Source: Eriocheir sinensis
Lineage: Eukaryota > Arthropoda > Malacostraca > Decapoda > Varunidae
Direction of reading: 5' to 3'
Assembly: GCF_024679095.1 (NCBI RefSeq)
Contig: NW_026111622.1
Location: forward strand, 186,001-250,000
Length of the DNA stretch: 64,000 nt
Shown here: piece after piece, positions 29,549 through 46,807 of the stretch
How the letters are laid out: the number at the start of each line of letters is the position of its first letter
Position numbering within the stretch: position 1 is the first letter of the stretch
Program-made: the position numbers and the translations under genes
Notes under the pieces: model-generated
Database searches by the model: none
What the model saw: the letters and a program-made list of their open reading frames with translations, nothing else
What the model was told of the DNA's origin: nothing

Positions 29549-32218
29549 ATGGTAAGGTAAATTTGTATTGAGAGATATTCAAAAATACATATAAAACAAT
29601 GTAAATTTGTTTCAAAATATATATACGAATACACATAAAATAACGTAGATTTCTATAAAATATATACAAAATACACATAAAATGAAGTAAATCCGTATAA
29701 AAAAATGAATACAAAATACACATAAAAATCGTATCAAAATAAATAAACAAAATACCAGTAAAAGAATGTGTATTTGTATAAATATAAATATACAAAATAC
29801 ACAAAAAATATCGTAAATTTGTATAAAACTATATACAAAAATACACAGAAGTAATTAAATTTGTATGAAAATATATATACAAAATACAGCTAAAATAAGC
29901 TAAATTTGAATTGAAATGTACATACAAAATACATAAAATAATGTAAATCTGTATCAAAATATTTATACAAATACATATAATAACGTAGATTTGTTTAAAA
30001 ATAATTAAACAAAATACACATTAAGTAATGTAAATACGTATAAAAAATATGTACAAAATACACATATAATCATGTAATTCGCATCAAAATAAATAAACAA
30101 AATAGCAATAAAATAATGTAAATTTGTATGAGAAAACTTATACAAATAACGCAAAATTCTATAAAAATATATGTACAAAAACGCACATAAAATAAAGTAA
30201 ATTTGCATAAAAATATATATACAAAACACACACTAAATAATGTAAATGCGTACATAAAATAACCTAAATTTGTATAAAACTATATACAAAAATACACAAA
30301 AATAATTTAAATTTCTTTGAAAAGAAATATAGAAAATACACATAAAATTAGGTAAATTTGTATTGAAATATATATACAAAATTCACACCAAATAATGTAA
30401 ATTTGAATGAAAATACATAAACAAATACACTTAAAATAACGTAAATTTGTTTAAAATGTATATGCAAGATACATATTAAATAATGTAAATGTGTATAAAA
30501 AAATATATACAAAAAACAAATAGAATAAAGTAAAATCGTTTCAAAATAAATACATAGAATATCAATAAAATAATGTAAATTTGTATGAAAATAAAGATGC
30601 AAAATTCCAAAAATTATCGCATTTTTTATAAAAATATATTTACCAAAATACACATAAAATATTTAAATTTGTATTCAAATAAATATACAAAATGCATATA
30701 CAGTAAGGTAAACTTGTATTGAAAGATATATTAAAAAATACATATAAAACAATGTAAATTTGTTTCAAAATATATATACGAATACACATAAAATAAAGTA
30801 GATTTCTATAGAAATATATATACAAAATACATATGAAATTATGTAAATACGTATAAAAATATATATACAAAATACATATCAAATAATGTAAATTCGTGTC
30901 AAAATAAATAAACAAAATATCATGAAAAGAATGTGTATTTGTATGAAAATAGATAACAGATAATAAATTTGTATAAAATATATATGCAAGATACACATTA
31001 AATAATGTGAATATGTATAAAAAAGTATATACAAAAAACAAATAGAATAATGTAAAATCGTATCAAAATAAATACACCGAATATTAATAAAATAATGTTA
31101 ATTTGTATGAAAATAAAGACGCAAAATTCCCATAAAATAGCGCATTTCTTATAAAAAATATATATACCAAAATACACATAAAATATTTAAATCTGCATTG
31201 AAATAAATATACAACGTGCACATACAATAAGGTAAATTTGTATTGAAAGAGATAGGCAAAAATACATATAAAACAATGTAAATTTGTTTCAAAAAATATA
31301 TACGAATACAAATAAAAAAAACGTAGATTTCTATAAAAATATATATACAAAATACACATAAAATGAAGTAAATACGTATAAAAAAATGTATACAAAATAC
31401 ACATAAAATAAAGTAAATTTGAATTAAAATAAATAAACAAAATACCAATAAAAAAATGTGTATTTGGATAAATATAAATATAGAAAATACACATACAAAA
31501 TAAACATAAATTAAGGTAGATTTGTAATAAAATATATGTACAAAATACACATAAGATAATGTAAATTTACATGAAAATATACTTACAAATACACATAAAA
31601 TACCATGAATTTGTATAAAAATATATATTCAAAATAAATATTAAATAATGTAAAAGCGTATAAAGATATATATACAAAGTACATATAAAATAATGTAAAT
31701 TCGTATCAATATAAATCAACAAAACACCAATAAAATAATATATATTTGAATGAAAATAAATTTACAAAATACACATAACATAACTAAAATTTGTATTAAA
31801 ATATATACAAAAATACATAGAAATAATTTGAGTTTGTATGAAAATAGATATACAAAATACACATAAAACTAGGTAAATTTCTTTTGAAATGTATATACAA
31901 AATACCCATAAAATATTGTAAATTTGTGTCAAAATATATAAACAAATACACATAAAATAACGTAAATTTGTATGAAAAATATATACAAAATACACATAGA
32001 ATAATGTCAATTCGTATCAAAATGAATGAGCAGAATATCAATAAAATAATGTAAATTTGTATGAAAATAAAGATGCAAAATACCCAAAAAATAAAGCAAA
32101 TGTTTATAAAAATACAGATACAAAAATACTCATCGAATAATTAAATTTGTATTAAAATTAATATACAAAATGCGTCTATAATAAGGTAAATTTGTATTGA
32201 AAAAATATGCAACATACA
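29549..32218 (-). repeat. Satellite block 15
   Basis: Starts with GGTAAGGTAAATTTG (29,551). To about 31,724 it matches block 7. After that come monomers with CACAAAATACACATAACATA and AAACTAGGTAAATTTC, a variant run found again at 34,060-34,500 and, inverted, at 47,640-47,990. It ends in AACATACACGTTTACTC (about 32,211). Confidence 0.88.
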
Positions 32219-32975
32219 CGTTTACTCATACAAATTTATATTATTTTATTGGTATTTTGTTTATTTATTTTGATACGAATTACATGATTATATGTGTATT
32301 TTGTACATATTTTTTATACGTATTTACATTATTTAATGTGTATTTTGTTTATATATTTTCATACAAATTTACGTTATTATATGTGTATTTGTATAAATAT
32401 TTTGATACAAATTTACTTTATTTCAAGTATTTTGTATATATATTTCAATTCAAATTTAGCTTATTTTGTGTGTATTTTGTATATATTTTCATACAAATTT
32501 AATTACTTCTGTGTATTTTTGCATATAGTTTTATATAAATTTACGTTATTTTATGTGTATTTTGTATATTTATATTTATACAAATACACATTCTTTTATT
32601 GGTATTTTGTTTATTTATTTTGATACGAATTTACATTATTTTATGTGTATTTTGTATACATTTTTTATACGTATTTACTTCATTTTATGTGTATTTTGTA
32701 TATATATTTTTTAGAAATCTACGTTATTTTATGTGTATTCGTATATATATTTTGAAACAAATTTACATTGTTTTATATGTATTTTGCATATCTATTTCAA
32801 TACAAATTTACCTTATTGTATGTGTTTTTTGAATTTTTATTTTAATAGAAATTTAATTTTTTTATGTGTATTTTGGTATATATATTTTTATAAATAAAAA
32901 AAATGCGTTTTTTAATGGGTATTTTGCTTCTTTATTTGCATACAAATTTACATTATTTTACTAATATTCTGTGTA
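31150..32975. repeat. Local duplication M, left copy (~1.8 kb)
   Basis: Matches about 33,482-35,305 at an offset of 2,321-2,332. Both copies include the same direction switch (32,218 and 34,539) with AACATACACGTTTACTCAT. The 506 bp between the copies (32,976-33,481) is A-B1 satellite with a deletion near 33,308. Confidence 0.85.
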
Positions 32976-33482
32976 TTTATTTTGATACGATTTTACATTA
33001 TTCTATTTGTGTTTTGTACATATTTTTTTTTATATAAATTTACGTTACTTTAAGTGTATTTGTTTATGTATTTTCATTCAAATTTACATTATTTTATGTG
33101 TATTTTGTGTATGTATTTCAATACAAATTTACCTAATTTTATGTGAATTTTGTATATTTTTTTTCATACAAATTTAAAATATTTTTGTGTATTTTTGTAT
33201 ATAGTTTGATTCAAATTTAGGTTATTTTATGTGTATTTTGTATATCTATTTTCATACAAATACACATTCTTTTATTGATATTTTGTTTATTTATTTTGAC
33301 GCGAATTTTATGTGAATTTGTTTTCATTTCATACAAATTTACATTTTTTTATGTGTATTTTGTACATGTATTTAAATACCAATTTAACTAATTATATGTG
33401 TAGTTTGTATATCTATTTTCATACAAATTGAAATTTATTTTTTTGTTTTTTGTATATATTTTTATTCAAATTTTCGTAATCT
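32219..33482 (+). repeat. Satellite block 16
   Basis: C-end monomers (AATTACATGATTATATG, TTCAATTCAAATTTAGC), then A (32,510-33,210) with the AAATAAAAAAAATGCG variant at about 32,893, then a B1 fragment. At about 33,308 GACGCGAATTTTATGTG marks a deletion that fuses two distant B1 monomers. Confidence 0.88.
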
Positions 33483-35305
33483 TATAAAAATATATATACC
33501 AAAATACACATAAAATATTTAAATTTGCATTGAAATAAATATACAAAAAGCACATACAATAAGGTAAATTTATATTGAAAGAGATATGCAAAAATACATA
33601 TAAAACAATGTAAATTTGTTTCAAAATATATATACGAATACAAATAAAAAAACGTAGATTTCTATAAAAATATATATACAAAATACACATAAAATTAAGT
33701 AAATACGTATAAAAAAATGTATACAAAATACACATAAAATAATGTAAATTCGAATTAAAATAAATAAACAAAATACCAATAAAAGAATGTGTATTTGGAT
33801 ATATATAAAAATACAAAATACACAAACAAAATAAACATAAAATAAGGTAGATTTGTAAAAAAAATATATATACAAAATACACATAAAATAATGTAAATTT
33901 ATATAAAAATATATATAAAATACACATAAAATACCTTGAATTTGTATAAAAATATGTATTCAAAATAGATATTAAATAATGTAAAAAATATATATACAAA
34001 GTACATATAAAATAATGTAAATTCGTATCAATATAAATCAACAAAACACCAATAAAATAATATATATTTGAATGAAAATAAATTTACAAAATACACATAA
34101 CATAATTAAATTTGTATTAAAATATATACAAAAATACATAAAAATAATTTGAGTTTGTATGAAAATAGATATACAAAATACACATAAAACTAGGTAAATT
34201 TCTTTTGAAATGTATATACAAAATACCCATAAAATATTGTAAATTTGTGTCAAAATATATAAACAAATACACATAAAATAACGTAAATTTGTATGAAAAA
34301 TATATACAAAATACACATAAAATAATGTCAATTCGTATCAAAATGAATGAGCAGAATATCAATAAAACAATGTAGATTTGTATGAAAATAAAGATGCAAA
34401 ATAACCAAAAAATAAAGCATATGTTTATAAAAATACAGATACAAAAATACACATCGAATAATTAAATTTGTATTAAAATTAATATACAAAATGCGTATAT
34501 AATAAGGTAAATTTGTATTGAAAAAATATGCAACATACACGTTTACTCATTCAAATTTATATTATTTTATTAGTATTTTGTTTATTTATTTTGATACGAA
34601 TTACATGATTATATGTGTTTTTTGTACATATTTTTTTTATACGTATTTACATTATTTAATATGTATTTTGTTTATATATTTTCATACAAATTTACGTTAG
34701 TATATGTGTATTTGTATAAATATTTTGATACAAATTTACTTTATTTTATGTATTTTTTATATATATTTCAATTCAAATTTAGCTTATTTTGTGTGTATTT
34801 TGTATATATTTTCATACAAATTTAATTACTTCTGTGTATTTTTGAGTATAGTTTTATATAAATTTACGTTATTTTATGTGTATTTTGTATATTTATATTT
34901 ATAAAATACACATTCTTTTATTGGTATTTTGTTTATTTATTTTGATACGAATTTACATTATTTTATGTGTATTTTGTATACATTTTTTTTTAAACGTTTT
35001 TACTTCATTTTATGTGTATTTTGTATATATATTTTTATAGAAATCTACGTTATTTGATGTGTATTCGTATATATATTTTGAAACAAATTTACATTGTTTT
35101 ATATGTATTTTGCATATCTATTTCAATACAAATTTACCTTATTGTATGTGTTTTTTGTATATTTATTTTAATACAAATCTAATTTTTTGATGTGTATTTT
35201 TATATATATATTTTTATAAATAAAAAAAATGTGTTATTTTATGGGTATTTTGCTTCTTTATTTTCATACAAATTTACATTATTTTATTAATATTCTGTGT
35301 ATTTA
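33482..35305. repeat. Local duplication M, right copy
   Basis: Partner of 31,150-32,975. The right end stops in the monomer ATTCTGTGTATTTA (about 35,300), after which the sequence enters block 19 instead of continuing through A as the left copy does. Confidence 0.85.
33483..34539 (-). repeat. Satellite block 17
   Basis: Flips at CGTAATCTTATAAAAATATA. It is the minus part of duplication M, right copy. Compared with 31,150-32,218 it has lost about 10 bp near 33,990, where the AAAAGCGTATAAA monomer is shortened. Confidence 0.86.
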
Positions 35306-35307
35306 AG
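34540..35307 (+). repeat. Satellite block 18
   Basis: Copy of 32,219-32,975: C-end monomers, then the first part of A. The AAATAAAAAAAATGTG monomer lies near 35,218. It ends abruptly after ATTCTGTGTATTTA. Confidence 0.86.
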
Positions 35308-38223
35308 GTATGTAAGGTAAATTTGTATTGAGAGATATTCAAAAATACATATAAAACAATGTAAATTTGTTTCAAAATATATATACGAATACACATAAAA
35401 TAACGTAGATTTCTATAAAATATATACAAAATACACATAAAATGAAGTAAATACGTATAAAAAAATGAATACAAAATACACATAAAAATCGTATCAAAAT
35501 AAATAAACAAAATACCAGTAAAAGAATGTGTATTTGTATAAATATAAATATACAAAATACACAAAAAATATCGTAAATTTGTATAAAACTATATACAAAA
35601 ATATACAGAAGTAATTAAATTTGTATGAAAATATATATACAAAATACAGCTAAAATAAGCTAAATTTGAATTGAAATGTACATACAAAATACATAAAATA
35701 ATGTGAATCTGTATCAAAATATTTATACAAATACATATAATAACGTAGATTTCTTTAAAAATAATTAAACAAAATACACATTAAGTAATGCAAATACGTA
35801 TAAAAAATATGTACAAACTACACATATAATCATGTAATTCGCATCAAAATAAATAAACAAAATAGTAATAAAATAATGTAAATTTGTATGAGAAAATTTA
35901 TACAAATAACGCAAAATTCTATAAAAATATATGTACAAAAACGCACATAAAATAAAGTAAATTTGCATAAAAATATATATACAAAACACACACTAAAGAA
36001 TGTAAATGCGTACATAAAATAACCTAAATTTGTATAAAACTATATACAAAAATACACAAAAATAATTTAAATTTGTTTGAAAAGAAATATAGAAAATACA
36101 CATAAAATTAGGTAAATTTGTATTGAAATATATATACAAAATTCACATCAAATGCATATACAGTAAGGTAAATTTGTATTGAAAGAGATATTCAAAAATA
36201 CATATAAAACAATGTAAATTTGTTTCAAAATATATATACGAATACACATAAAATAAAGTAGATTTCTATAGAAATATATATACAAAATACATATGAAATT
36301 ATGTAAATACGTATAAAAATATATATACAAAATACATATCAAATAATGTAAATTCGTGTCAAAATAAATAAACAAAATATCATGAAAAGAATGTGTATTT
36401 GTATGAAAATAGATAATAGATAACAAATTTGTATAAAATATATATGCAAGATACACATTAAATAATGTGAATATGTATAAAAAAGTATATACAAAAAACA
36501 AATAGAATAATGTAACATCGTATCAAAATAAATACACCGAATATTAATAAAATAATGTAAATTTGAATGAAAATAAAGACGCAAAATTCCCATAAAATAG
36601 CGCATTTCTTATAAAAATATATATACCAAAATACACATAAAATATTTAAATCTGCATTGAAATAAATATACAAAATGCACATACAATAAGGTAAATTTGT
36701 ATTGAAAGAGATAGGCAAAAATACATTAAAACAATGTAAATTTGTTTCAAAATATATATACGAATACAAATAAAAAAACGTAGATTTCTATAAAAATATA
36801 TATACAAAATACATATAAAATGAAGTAAATACGTATAAAAAAAATGTATACAAAATACACATAAAATAATGTAAATTCGAATTAAAATAAATAAACAAAA
36901 TACCAAAAATCAATAAAATAATTTAAATATGAAAATAAAGATGCAAAATAAACATAAAATAAAGTATATTTTTTAAAATATATATACAAAATACACTTAG
37001 AATAATTAAATTTTATTAATTTTGATATACAAAATGCACATACAATAAATTAATTTTGTTTTGAAAATACACATAAAATAATGTAAATTTATTTGAAAAT
37101 ATATATACGAATACACATAAAATAACGTTGATTTCAATAGGAATATATATTCAAAATGAATATAAAATGATGGAAATAAGTATAAAAATATATATACCAA
37201 ATACACATAAAATAATGTAAATTCGTATCAAAATAAATGGACAAAATTCCGATAAAATAATGTATATTTGAATGAAAATAAATATACAAAATACACATAA
37301 AATAACCTAAATTTGTATCAAAATATATACAAAAATATATAGAAATAATTTGAGTTTTTATGAAAATAGATATACAAAATACACATAAAACTAGGTAAAT
37401 TTCTATTGAAATACATATACAAAATACATATAAAATAATGTAAATTTGAATGAAAATATATAAACAAATACATAAAATAACGTAAATTTGTATTAAAAAT
37501 ATATACAAAACACAAATAGAATAATGTCAAATCGTATCAAAATGAATAGCAGAATATTAATAAAATAATGTAAATTTGTATGAAAATAAAGAGGCAAAAT
37601 ACCCATAAAATAACGCATTTTTTTTATTTATAAAAATATATATACCAAAATACATATAAAATTTTTTAATTTGAACTAAAATAAATATATAAAAAACACA
37701 TACAATAAGGTAAATTTGTATTGAAATAGATATGCAAAATACATATAAAACAATGTAAATTTGTTTCAAAATATATATACGAATACACATAAAATAACGT
37801 AATTTCTATAAAAATATATATACAAAATACACATAAAATGAAGTAAATACGTATAAAAAAAAGGTATACAAAATACACATAAAATAATGTAAATTCGTAT
37901 CAAAATAAATATACAAAATACCAATAAAAGAATGTGTATTTGTATATATATAAATATACAAAAAACACATAAAATAACGTAAATTTATATAAAACTACAT
38001 ACAAAAATACACAGAAGTATTTTAATTTGTATGAAAATAGATATACAAAATAAGGTAAATTCGTTTCAAATTCAATAAACAAGATTCAGATAAAAGAACG
38101 TATATTTGTAGTAAAAATAAATATACAAAATACACATAAAATAACGAAAATTTGTATGAAAATATATAAAAAAATAAACAAAAATAATTTCCATTTGTAT
38201 GAAAAAAAAAAATACAAAATACA
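35308..38223 (-). repeat. Satellite block 19
   Basis: Opens with TGTAAGGTAAATTTGTATTG, the same right flank as the switches at 29,548 and 42,963 but a different left flank. Bases 35,310-36,900 copy 29,551-31,440, with about 300 bp missing at about 36,147 (the partner's 30,387-30,690). From 36,905 there are B1-type and mixed monomers resembling 23,470-24,130, then from about 37,550 the start of duplication L, right copy. Confidence 0.87.
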
Positions 38224-38252
38224 CATGTATTTTGTATATCTATTTTCACACA
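38223..38252. other. Empty SINE target site, paralogue 2
   Basis: Same arrangement as at 24.8 kb: TTTTGTA ends at 38,236, TATCTATT occupies 38,237-38,244, and TTCACACA follows. It is the second empty copy of the site filled at 12,003-12,362. Confidence 0.85.
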
Positions 38253-40716
38253 AATTTAATTACTTATGTGTATTTTTGCATATAGTTTTAAATAAATTTA
38301 CTTTATTTTATTTGTATTTTGTATATTTATATTTATACAATACACATTCTTTTATTAGTATTTTGTTTATTTATTTTGATACGAGTTTACTTCATTTTAT
38401 GTGTATTTTGTATATTTATTTTCATAGAAATCTACGTTATTTTATGTGTATTAGTATACATATTTTGAAAAAAAATTACATGGTTTTATATGAATTTTGC
38501 ATATCTATTTCAAAGAAATTTACCTTATTGTATATGCATTTTGTATATTTATTTTAATACAAATTCAAATATTTTATATCTTGGTATAGATATTTTTATA
38601 AAAAATGCGTTATTTTATGGGTATTTTGCATCTTAATATTCATACAAATTTACATTATTTTATTAATATTCTGTGTATTTATTTTGATACGATTTTATAT
38701 TATTCTATTTGTGTTTTGTATATATTTTTTTATACATATTTACATTATTTAATGTGTATTTTTTATATATATTTTATACAAATTTACGTTATTTTAAGTG
38801 CATTTGTTTATATATTTTCATTCAAATTTACATTATTTTATGTATATTTTGTAAATGTATTTCAATACAAATTTACCTAATTTTATGTGTATTTTGTATA
38901 TTTATTTTCATACAAATTAAAATTATTTTTGTGTATTTTTGTATATAGTTTTATACAAATTTAGGTGATTTTATGTGTATATTGTATATCTATTTTCATA
39001 CAAATACACATTCTTTTATTGATATTTTGTTTATTTATTTTGACGCGAATTTACATTATTTAATGTGTATTTTATATATATATTTTTATACGTGTTTCAT
39101 CATTTGATGTGTATTTTGTATATATATTTCTTTAGAAATCTACGTTGATTTATGGGTATTCGTATATAGATTTTGAAATAAATTTACACTGTTTTATGTG
39201 TATTTTGCTTATTTTTTCACCACAAATTTAACTTATTGTATATGCATTTTGTATATTAATTTTAATACAAATTTAATTATGCTATATGTATATTTGTATA
39301 TGTATTTTTAAAAAAAATATGCTTTATTTTATGGGTATTTTGCATTTTGATTTTCATACAAATTTACATTATTTTATTTATATTCTGTTAATTTTTTTTA
39401 AACAATTTTACATTATTCTATGTGTATTTTGTATATCTATTTTTATACGTATTTACTTAATTTTATGTGTATTTTGTATATATATTTTTATAGAAATCTG
39501 CGTTATTTTATGTGTATTCGTATATATATTTTGAAACAAATTTACATTGTTTTATATGTATTTTTGCATATCTCTTTCAATACAAGTTTACCTTATTGCA
39601 TGTGCATTTTGTATATTTATTTCAATACAAATTTAAATATTTTATGTGTATTTTGGTATATATATTTTTATAAGAAATGCGCTATTTGATGGGAATTTTG
39701 CATCTTTATTTTCATACAAATTTATATTATTTTATTAATATTCGGTGTATTTATTTTGATACGATTTCTCATTATTCTATTTGTTTTTTGTATATATATA
39801 TTTTTTATACATATTTACATTATTTAATGTGTATCTTGCATATATATTTCATACAAATTTATTATCTATTATTTATTTTCATACAAATACACATTCTTTT
39901 CATGATATTTTGTTTATTTATTTTGACACGAATTTACCTAGATATGTATTATGTATATATATTTTTATACGTATTTAAATAATTTCATGTGTTTTGTGTA
40001 TATATACTTCTATAGAAATCTACGTTATTTTATGTGTATTCGTATATATATTTTGAAACAAATTTACTTTGTTTTATATGTATTTTTGAATATCTCTTTC
40101 AATACATATTTACCTTACTGTATATGCATTTTGTATATCTCAATACAAATTTAAATATTTTATGTGTATTTTGGTATATATATTTTTATAAAAAATGCGC
40201 TATTTTATGGGAATTTTGCATCTTTCTTTTCATACAAATTTACATTATTTTATTGATATTCTGTGTATTTATATTGATAGGATTTTATATTATTCTATTT
40301 CTTTTTTGTATATATTTTTTTATACACATTTACATTATTTAATGTGTATCTTGCATATATTTTATACAAATTTACGTAATTTTAAGTGTATTTGTTTATA
40401 TATTTCTTTCAAATTTACATTATTTTATGTGTATTTTGTATATGTATTTCAATACAAATTTACCTAATTTTATGTGTATTTTGTATATTTCTTTTCATAC
40501 AAATTTTAAATATTTTTGTGTATTTTTGTATATAGTTTTATACAAATTTAATGTGTGTTTTGTATGTGTATTTTTATGCAAATTTACTTTATTTCATGTG
40601 CATTTTTGTACATAATTTTTTTAGAAATTTGCGTTATTTAATGTTTATTTGTATATGTTTTCTCATACAGATTTACATTATTTTATTGCTATTTTGTTTA
40701 TTTATTTTGATTCGAA
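38224..40716 (+). repeat. Satellite block 20
   Basis: Copy of block 12 with the same internal jumps, including the missing monomer in A, the collapsed stretch near 39,860-39,890 and the GATATGTATTATGTATATAT piece near 39,940. One difference is TATTTCTTTCAAATTTAC near 40,401, where block 12 has TATTTTCATTCAAATTTAC. Confidence 0.88.
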
Positions 40717-41491
40717 TGAAAATAGATATACAAAATATTCATAAAATAAACAAAATTTGTATTGAAATATATATATAAAATACATAAAATAATGTAAATT
40801 TGTATCAAAATATTTTAAGAGATGCGCATAAAATAATGTAAATTTGTTTTAAAATATACAAAATACACATTAAATAATGTAAATATGTATAAAAAAATAT
40901 ATACAAAAACAAATAGAATAATGTAAAATCGTATCAAAATAAATACACAGAATATTAATAAAACAATGTAAATTTGTATGAAAATAAAGATGCAAAATAC
41001 CCATTAAATAACGCATTTTATATAAAAATATATATACCAAAACACACATGAAATAATTAATTTGCATTAAAATAAATATACAAAATACACATACAATAAG
41101 GTAAATCTGTATTGATATATATATATGCAAAATACATATAAAACAATGTAAATTTGTTTCAAAATATATATACGAATACACATAAAATAAAGTAGATTTG
41201 TATTAAAATATATATACAAAATACACATAAAATGAAGTAAATACGTATAAGAAAATGTATACAAAATACACATAAAATAATGTAAATTCGTATCAAAATA
41301 AATAAACAAAATACCAATAAAAGAATGTGTATTTGTTTAAATATAAATATACAAAATACACATAAAATAACGTAAATTTGTATAAAACTATATACAAAAA
41401 TACAGAGAAGTAATTAAATTCGTATGAAAATAGATATACAAAATACAGATAAAATAAGCTAAATTTGAATTGAAATGTATATACAAAATAC
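40717..41491 (-). repeat. Satellite block 21
   Basis: Copy of block 13, including the GAGATGCGCATAAAATAATG monomer (about 40,820). The TA core near 41,115 has a few more TA units than in block 13 (ATATATATATATGC against ATATATATGC), a small-scale case of the TA growth seen elsewhere. Confidence 0.88.
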
Positions 41492-42963
41492 AATAATTTA
41501 TGTGTATATTTGTATTTGTATTTAGGTTATTTTATGTGTATTTTGTATATATAGATTTTCATCCAAAATTACATTATTTTATTGGTATTTTCTTAATTTA
41601 ATTCGATACGTATTTAGATTATTTCATAGGTATTTTCTATACATATTTTTATACTCTTTTACATTATCTAATGTGTGTTTTGTATATATATTTTTATGCA
41701 AATTTATTTTATGTTCATTTTTGTGCATATATTTTTATAGAAATTTGCGTTATTTTATGTATACAGTTTTATATAAATTTACGTTATTTTATGTGCATTT
41801 TGTATATTTATATTTATACAAATACACATTCTTTTATTGGTATATTGTTTATTTACATTTATACGAATTTACATTATTTTATGTGTATTTTGTATACATT
41901 TTTTTATACGTATTTACTTAATTTTATATGTATTTTGTATATGTATTTTTATAGAAATCTACGTTATTTTATGTGTATTCGTATATATATTTTGAAACAA
42001 ATTTACATTATTTTATATGTATTTTGCATATCTATTTCAATACAAATTTACCTTATTATATGTGCATTTTGTATATTTATTTTAATACAAATTGAAATAT
42101 TTTGTGTGTATTTTGGTATCAATAATTTCATAAAAAATGCGTTATTTTATAGGTATTTTGCATCTTAATTTTCATACAAATTTGCATTATTTTATTAATA
42201 TTCTGTGTATATATTTTGATACGAGTTTACATTATTCTATTTGTGTTTTGTATATATTTTTTTATACATATTTACATTATTTAATGTGTATTTTGTACAT
42301 ATATTTCATACAAATTTACGATATTTACGTTTATATATTTTCTTTAAAATTTACATTATTTTATGTGTATTTTGTATATGTATTTCAATACAAATTAACC
42401 TTATTTTATTTATTTTAATACAAATTGAAATTATTTTTGTTTATTTTTTTATATATTTTCATACAAATTTTCGTTATTTTATGTGAATTTTGTATACTTA
42501 TTTTTTCTACAAATATACGTTCTTTTATCTGAATTTTGTTTATTGAATTTGAAAGGAATTTACCTTATTTTGTATATCTATTTTCATACAAATTAAAATA
42601 CTTCTGTGTATTTTTGTATATAGTTTTATATAAATTTACGTTATTTTATGTGTATTTTGTATATTTATATTTATACAAATACACATTCTTTTATTGGTAT
42701 TATGTATATTTATATTGATGCGAATTTACATTATTTTATGTGTATTTTGTATACATTTTTTATACGTATTTACTTCATTTTATGTGTATTTTGTAAATAT
42801 ATTTTATAGAAATCTACGTTATTTTATGTGTATTCTATATATTTTGAAACAAATTTACATTGTTTTATATGTATTTTGCATATCTATTTCAATACAAATT
42901 TACCTTATTGTATATATTTATTTTGATACAAATTTAATTTTTTTATGTGTATTTTGGTATATA
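41492..42963 (+). repeat. Satellite block 22
   Basis: Copy of block 14 with all of its phase jumps. Near 42,830 one monomer is shortened (GTATTCTATATATTTTG in place of GTATTCGTATATATATTTTG). Confidence 0.88.
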
Positions 42964-46258
<3,295 letters not shown>

Positions 46259-46331
46259 ACAAATTTACGTTATTTAATGTGTATTTTGTATTTTTATATT
46301 TATACAAATATACATTCTTGTATTGGTGTTT
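46259..46331 (+). repeat. Satellite block 24, a 73-bp reversed sliver
   Basis: About 1.6 plus-strand monomers (AATGTGTATTTTGTATTTTT, then TATACATTCTTGTATTGG) end at GTGTTTGTGTATACAAAATA, the breakpoint of the local tandem duplication. The same sequence continues as a full block at 46,808. Confidence 0.85.
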
Positions 46332-46807
46332 GTGTATACAAAATACACATATAATAATGTAAATACGTAGAAAAATATATATACAAAATACACATAAAAT
46401 AATGTAAACTCGTATCAAAATAAATAAACAAAATTCCAATAAAAGAATGTATATTTGTAGGAAAATATATATACAAAATACAAATAAAATAACTCAAATT
46501 TGTATAAAAATAGATACAAAAATATAAAAAAATAATTTAAATTATTTTGAAAATAGATATGCAAAATACACATAAAGTTAGGCAAATTTGCATAGAAATA
46601 CATATACAAAATACACATAAAGTAATGTAAATTTGTATGATAATATAAACAATACACATAAAATAACGTAAATTTGGAAAAAATATATATACAAAATATA
46701 CATTGAATAATGTAAATATGTATAAGAATATATATACAAAATACTCAAAGAATAATGTTAAATCGTATCAAAATAAATAAACAGAATATTAATAAAATAA
46801 TGTAAAT
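46332..46807 (-). repeat. Satellite block 25
   Basis: Second copy of the 45.7-46.3 kb segment, without the TA tract. Small differences from the first copy include ATAAACAATACAC (about 46,645) in place of ATATATAAACAAATACAC. Confidence 0.88.

Larger units (their letters stand above)
24130..31370. repeat. Segmental duplication L, left copy (~7.2 kb)
   Basis: Directly repeated at about 37,550-44,760. The offset is 13,420 at 24,251, 13,414 at 29,551 and about 13,416 at 30,240. Four direction switches (24,803; 27,302; 28,073; 29,548) are copied at the matching places. Weaker homology reaches left to about 23,470 (partner 36,905). The right copy lacks about 35 bp near 43,985 that are present here near 30,590. 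Confidence 0.88.
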
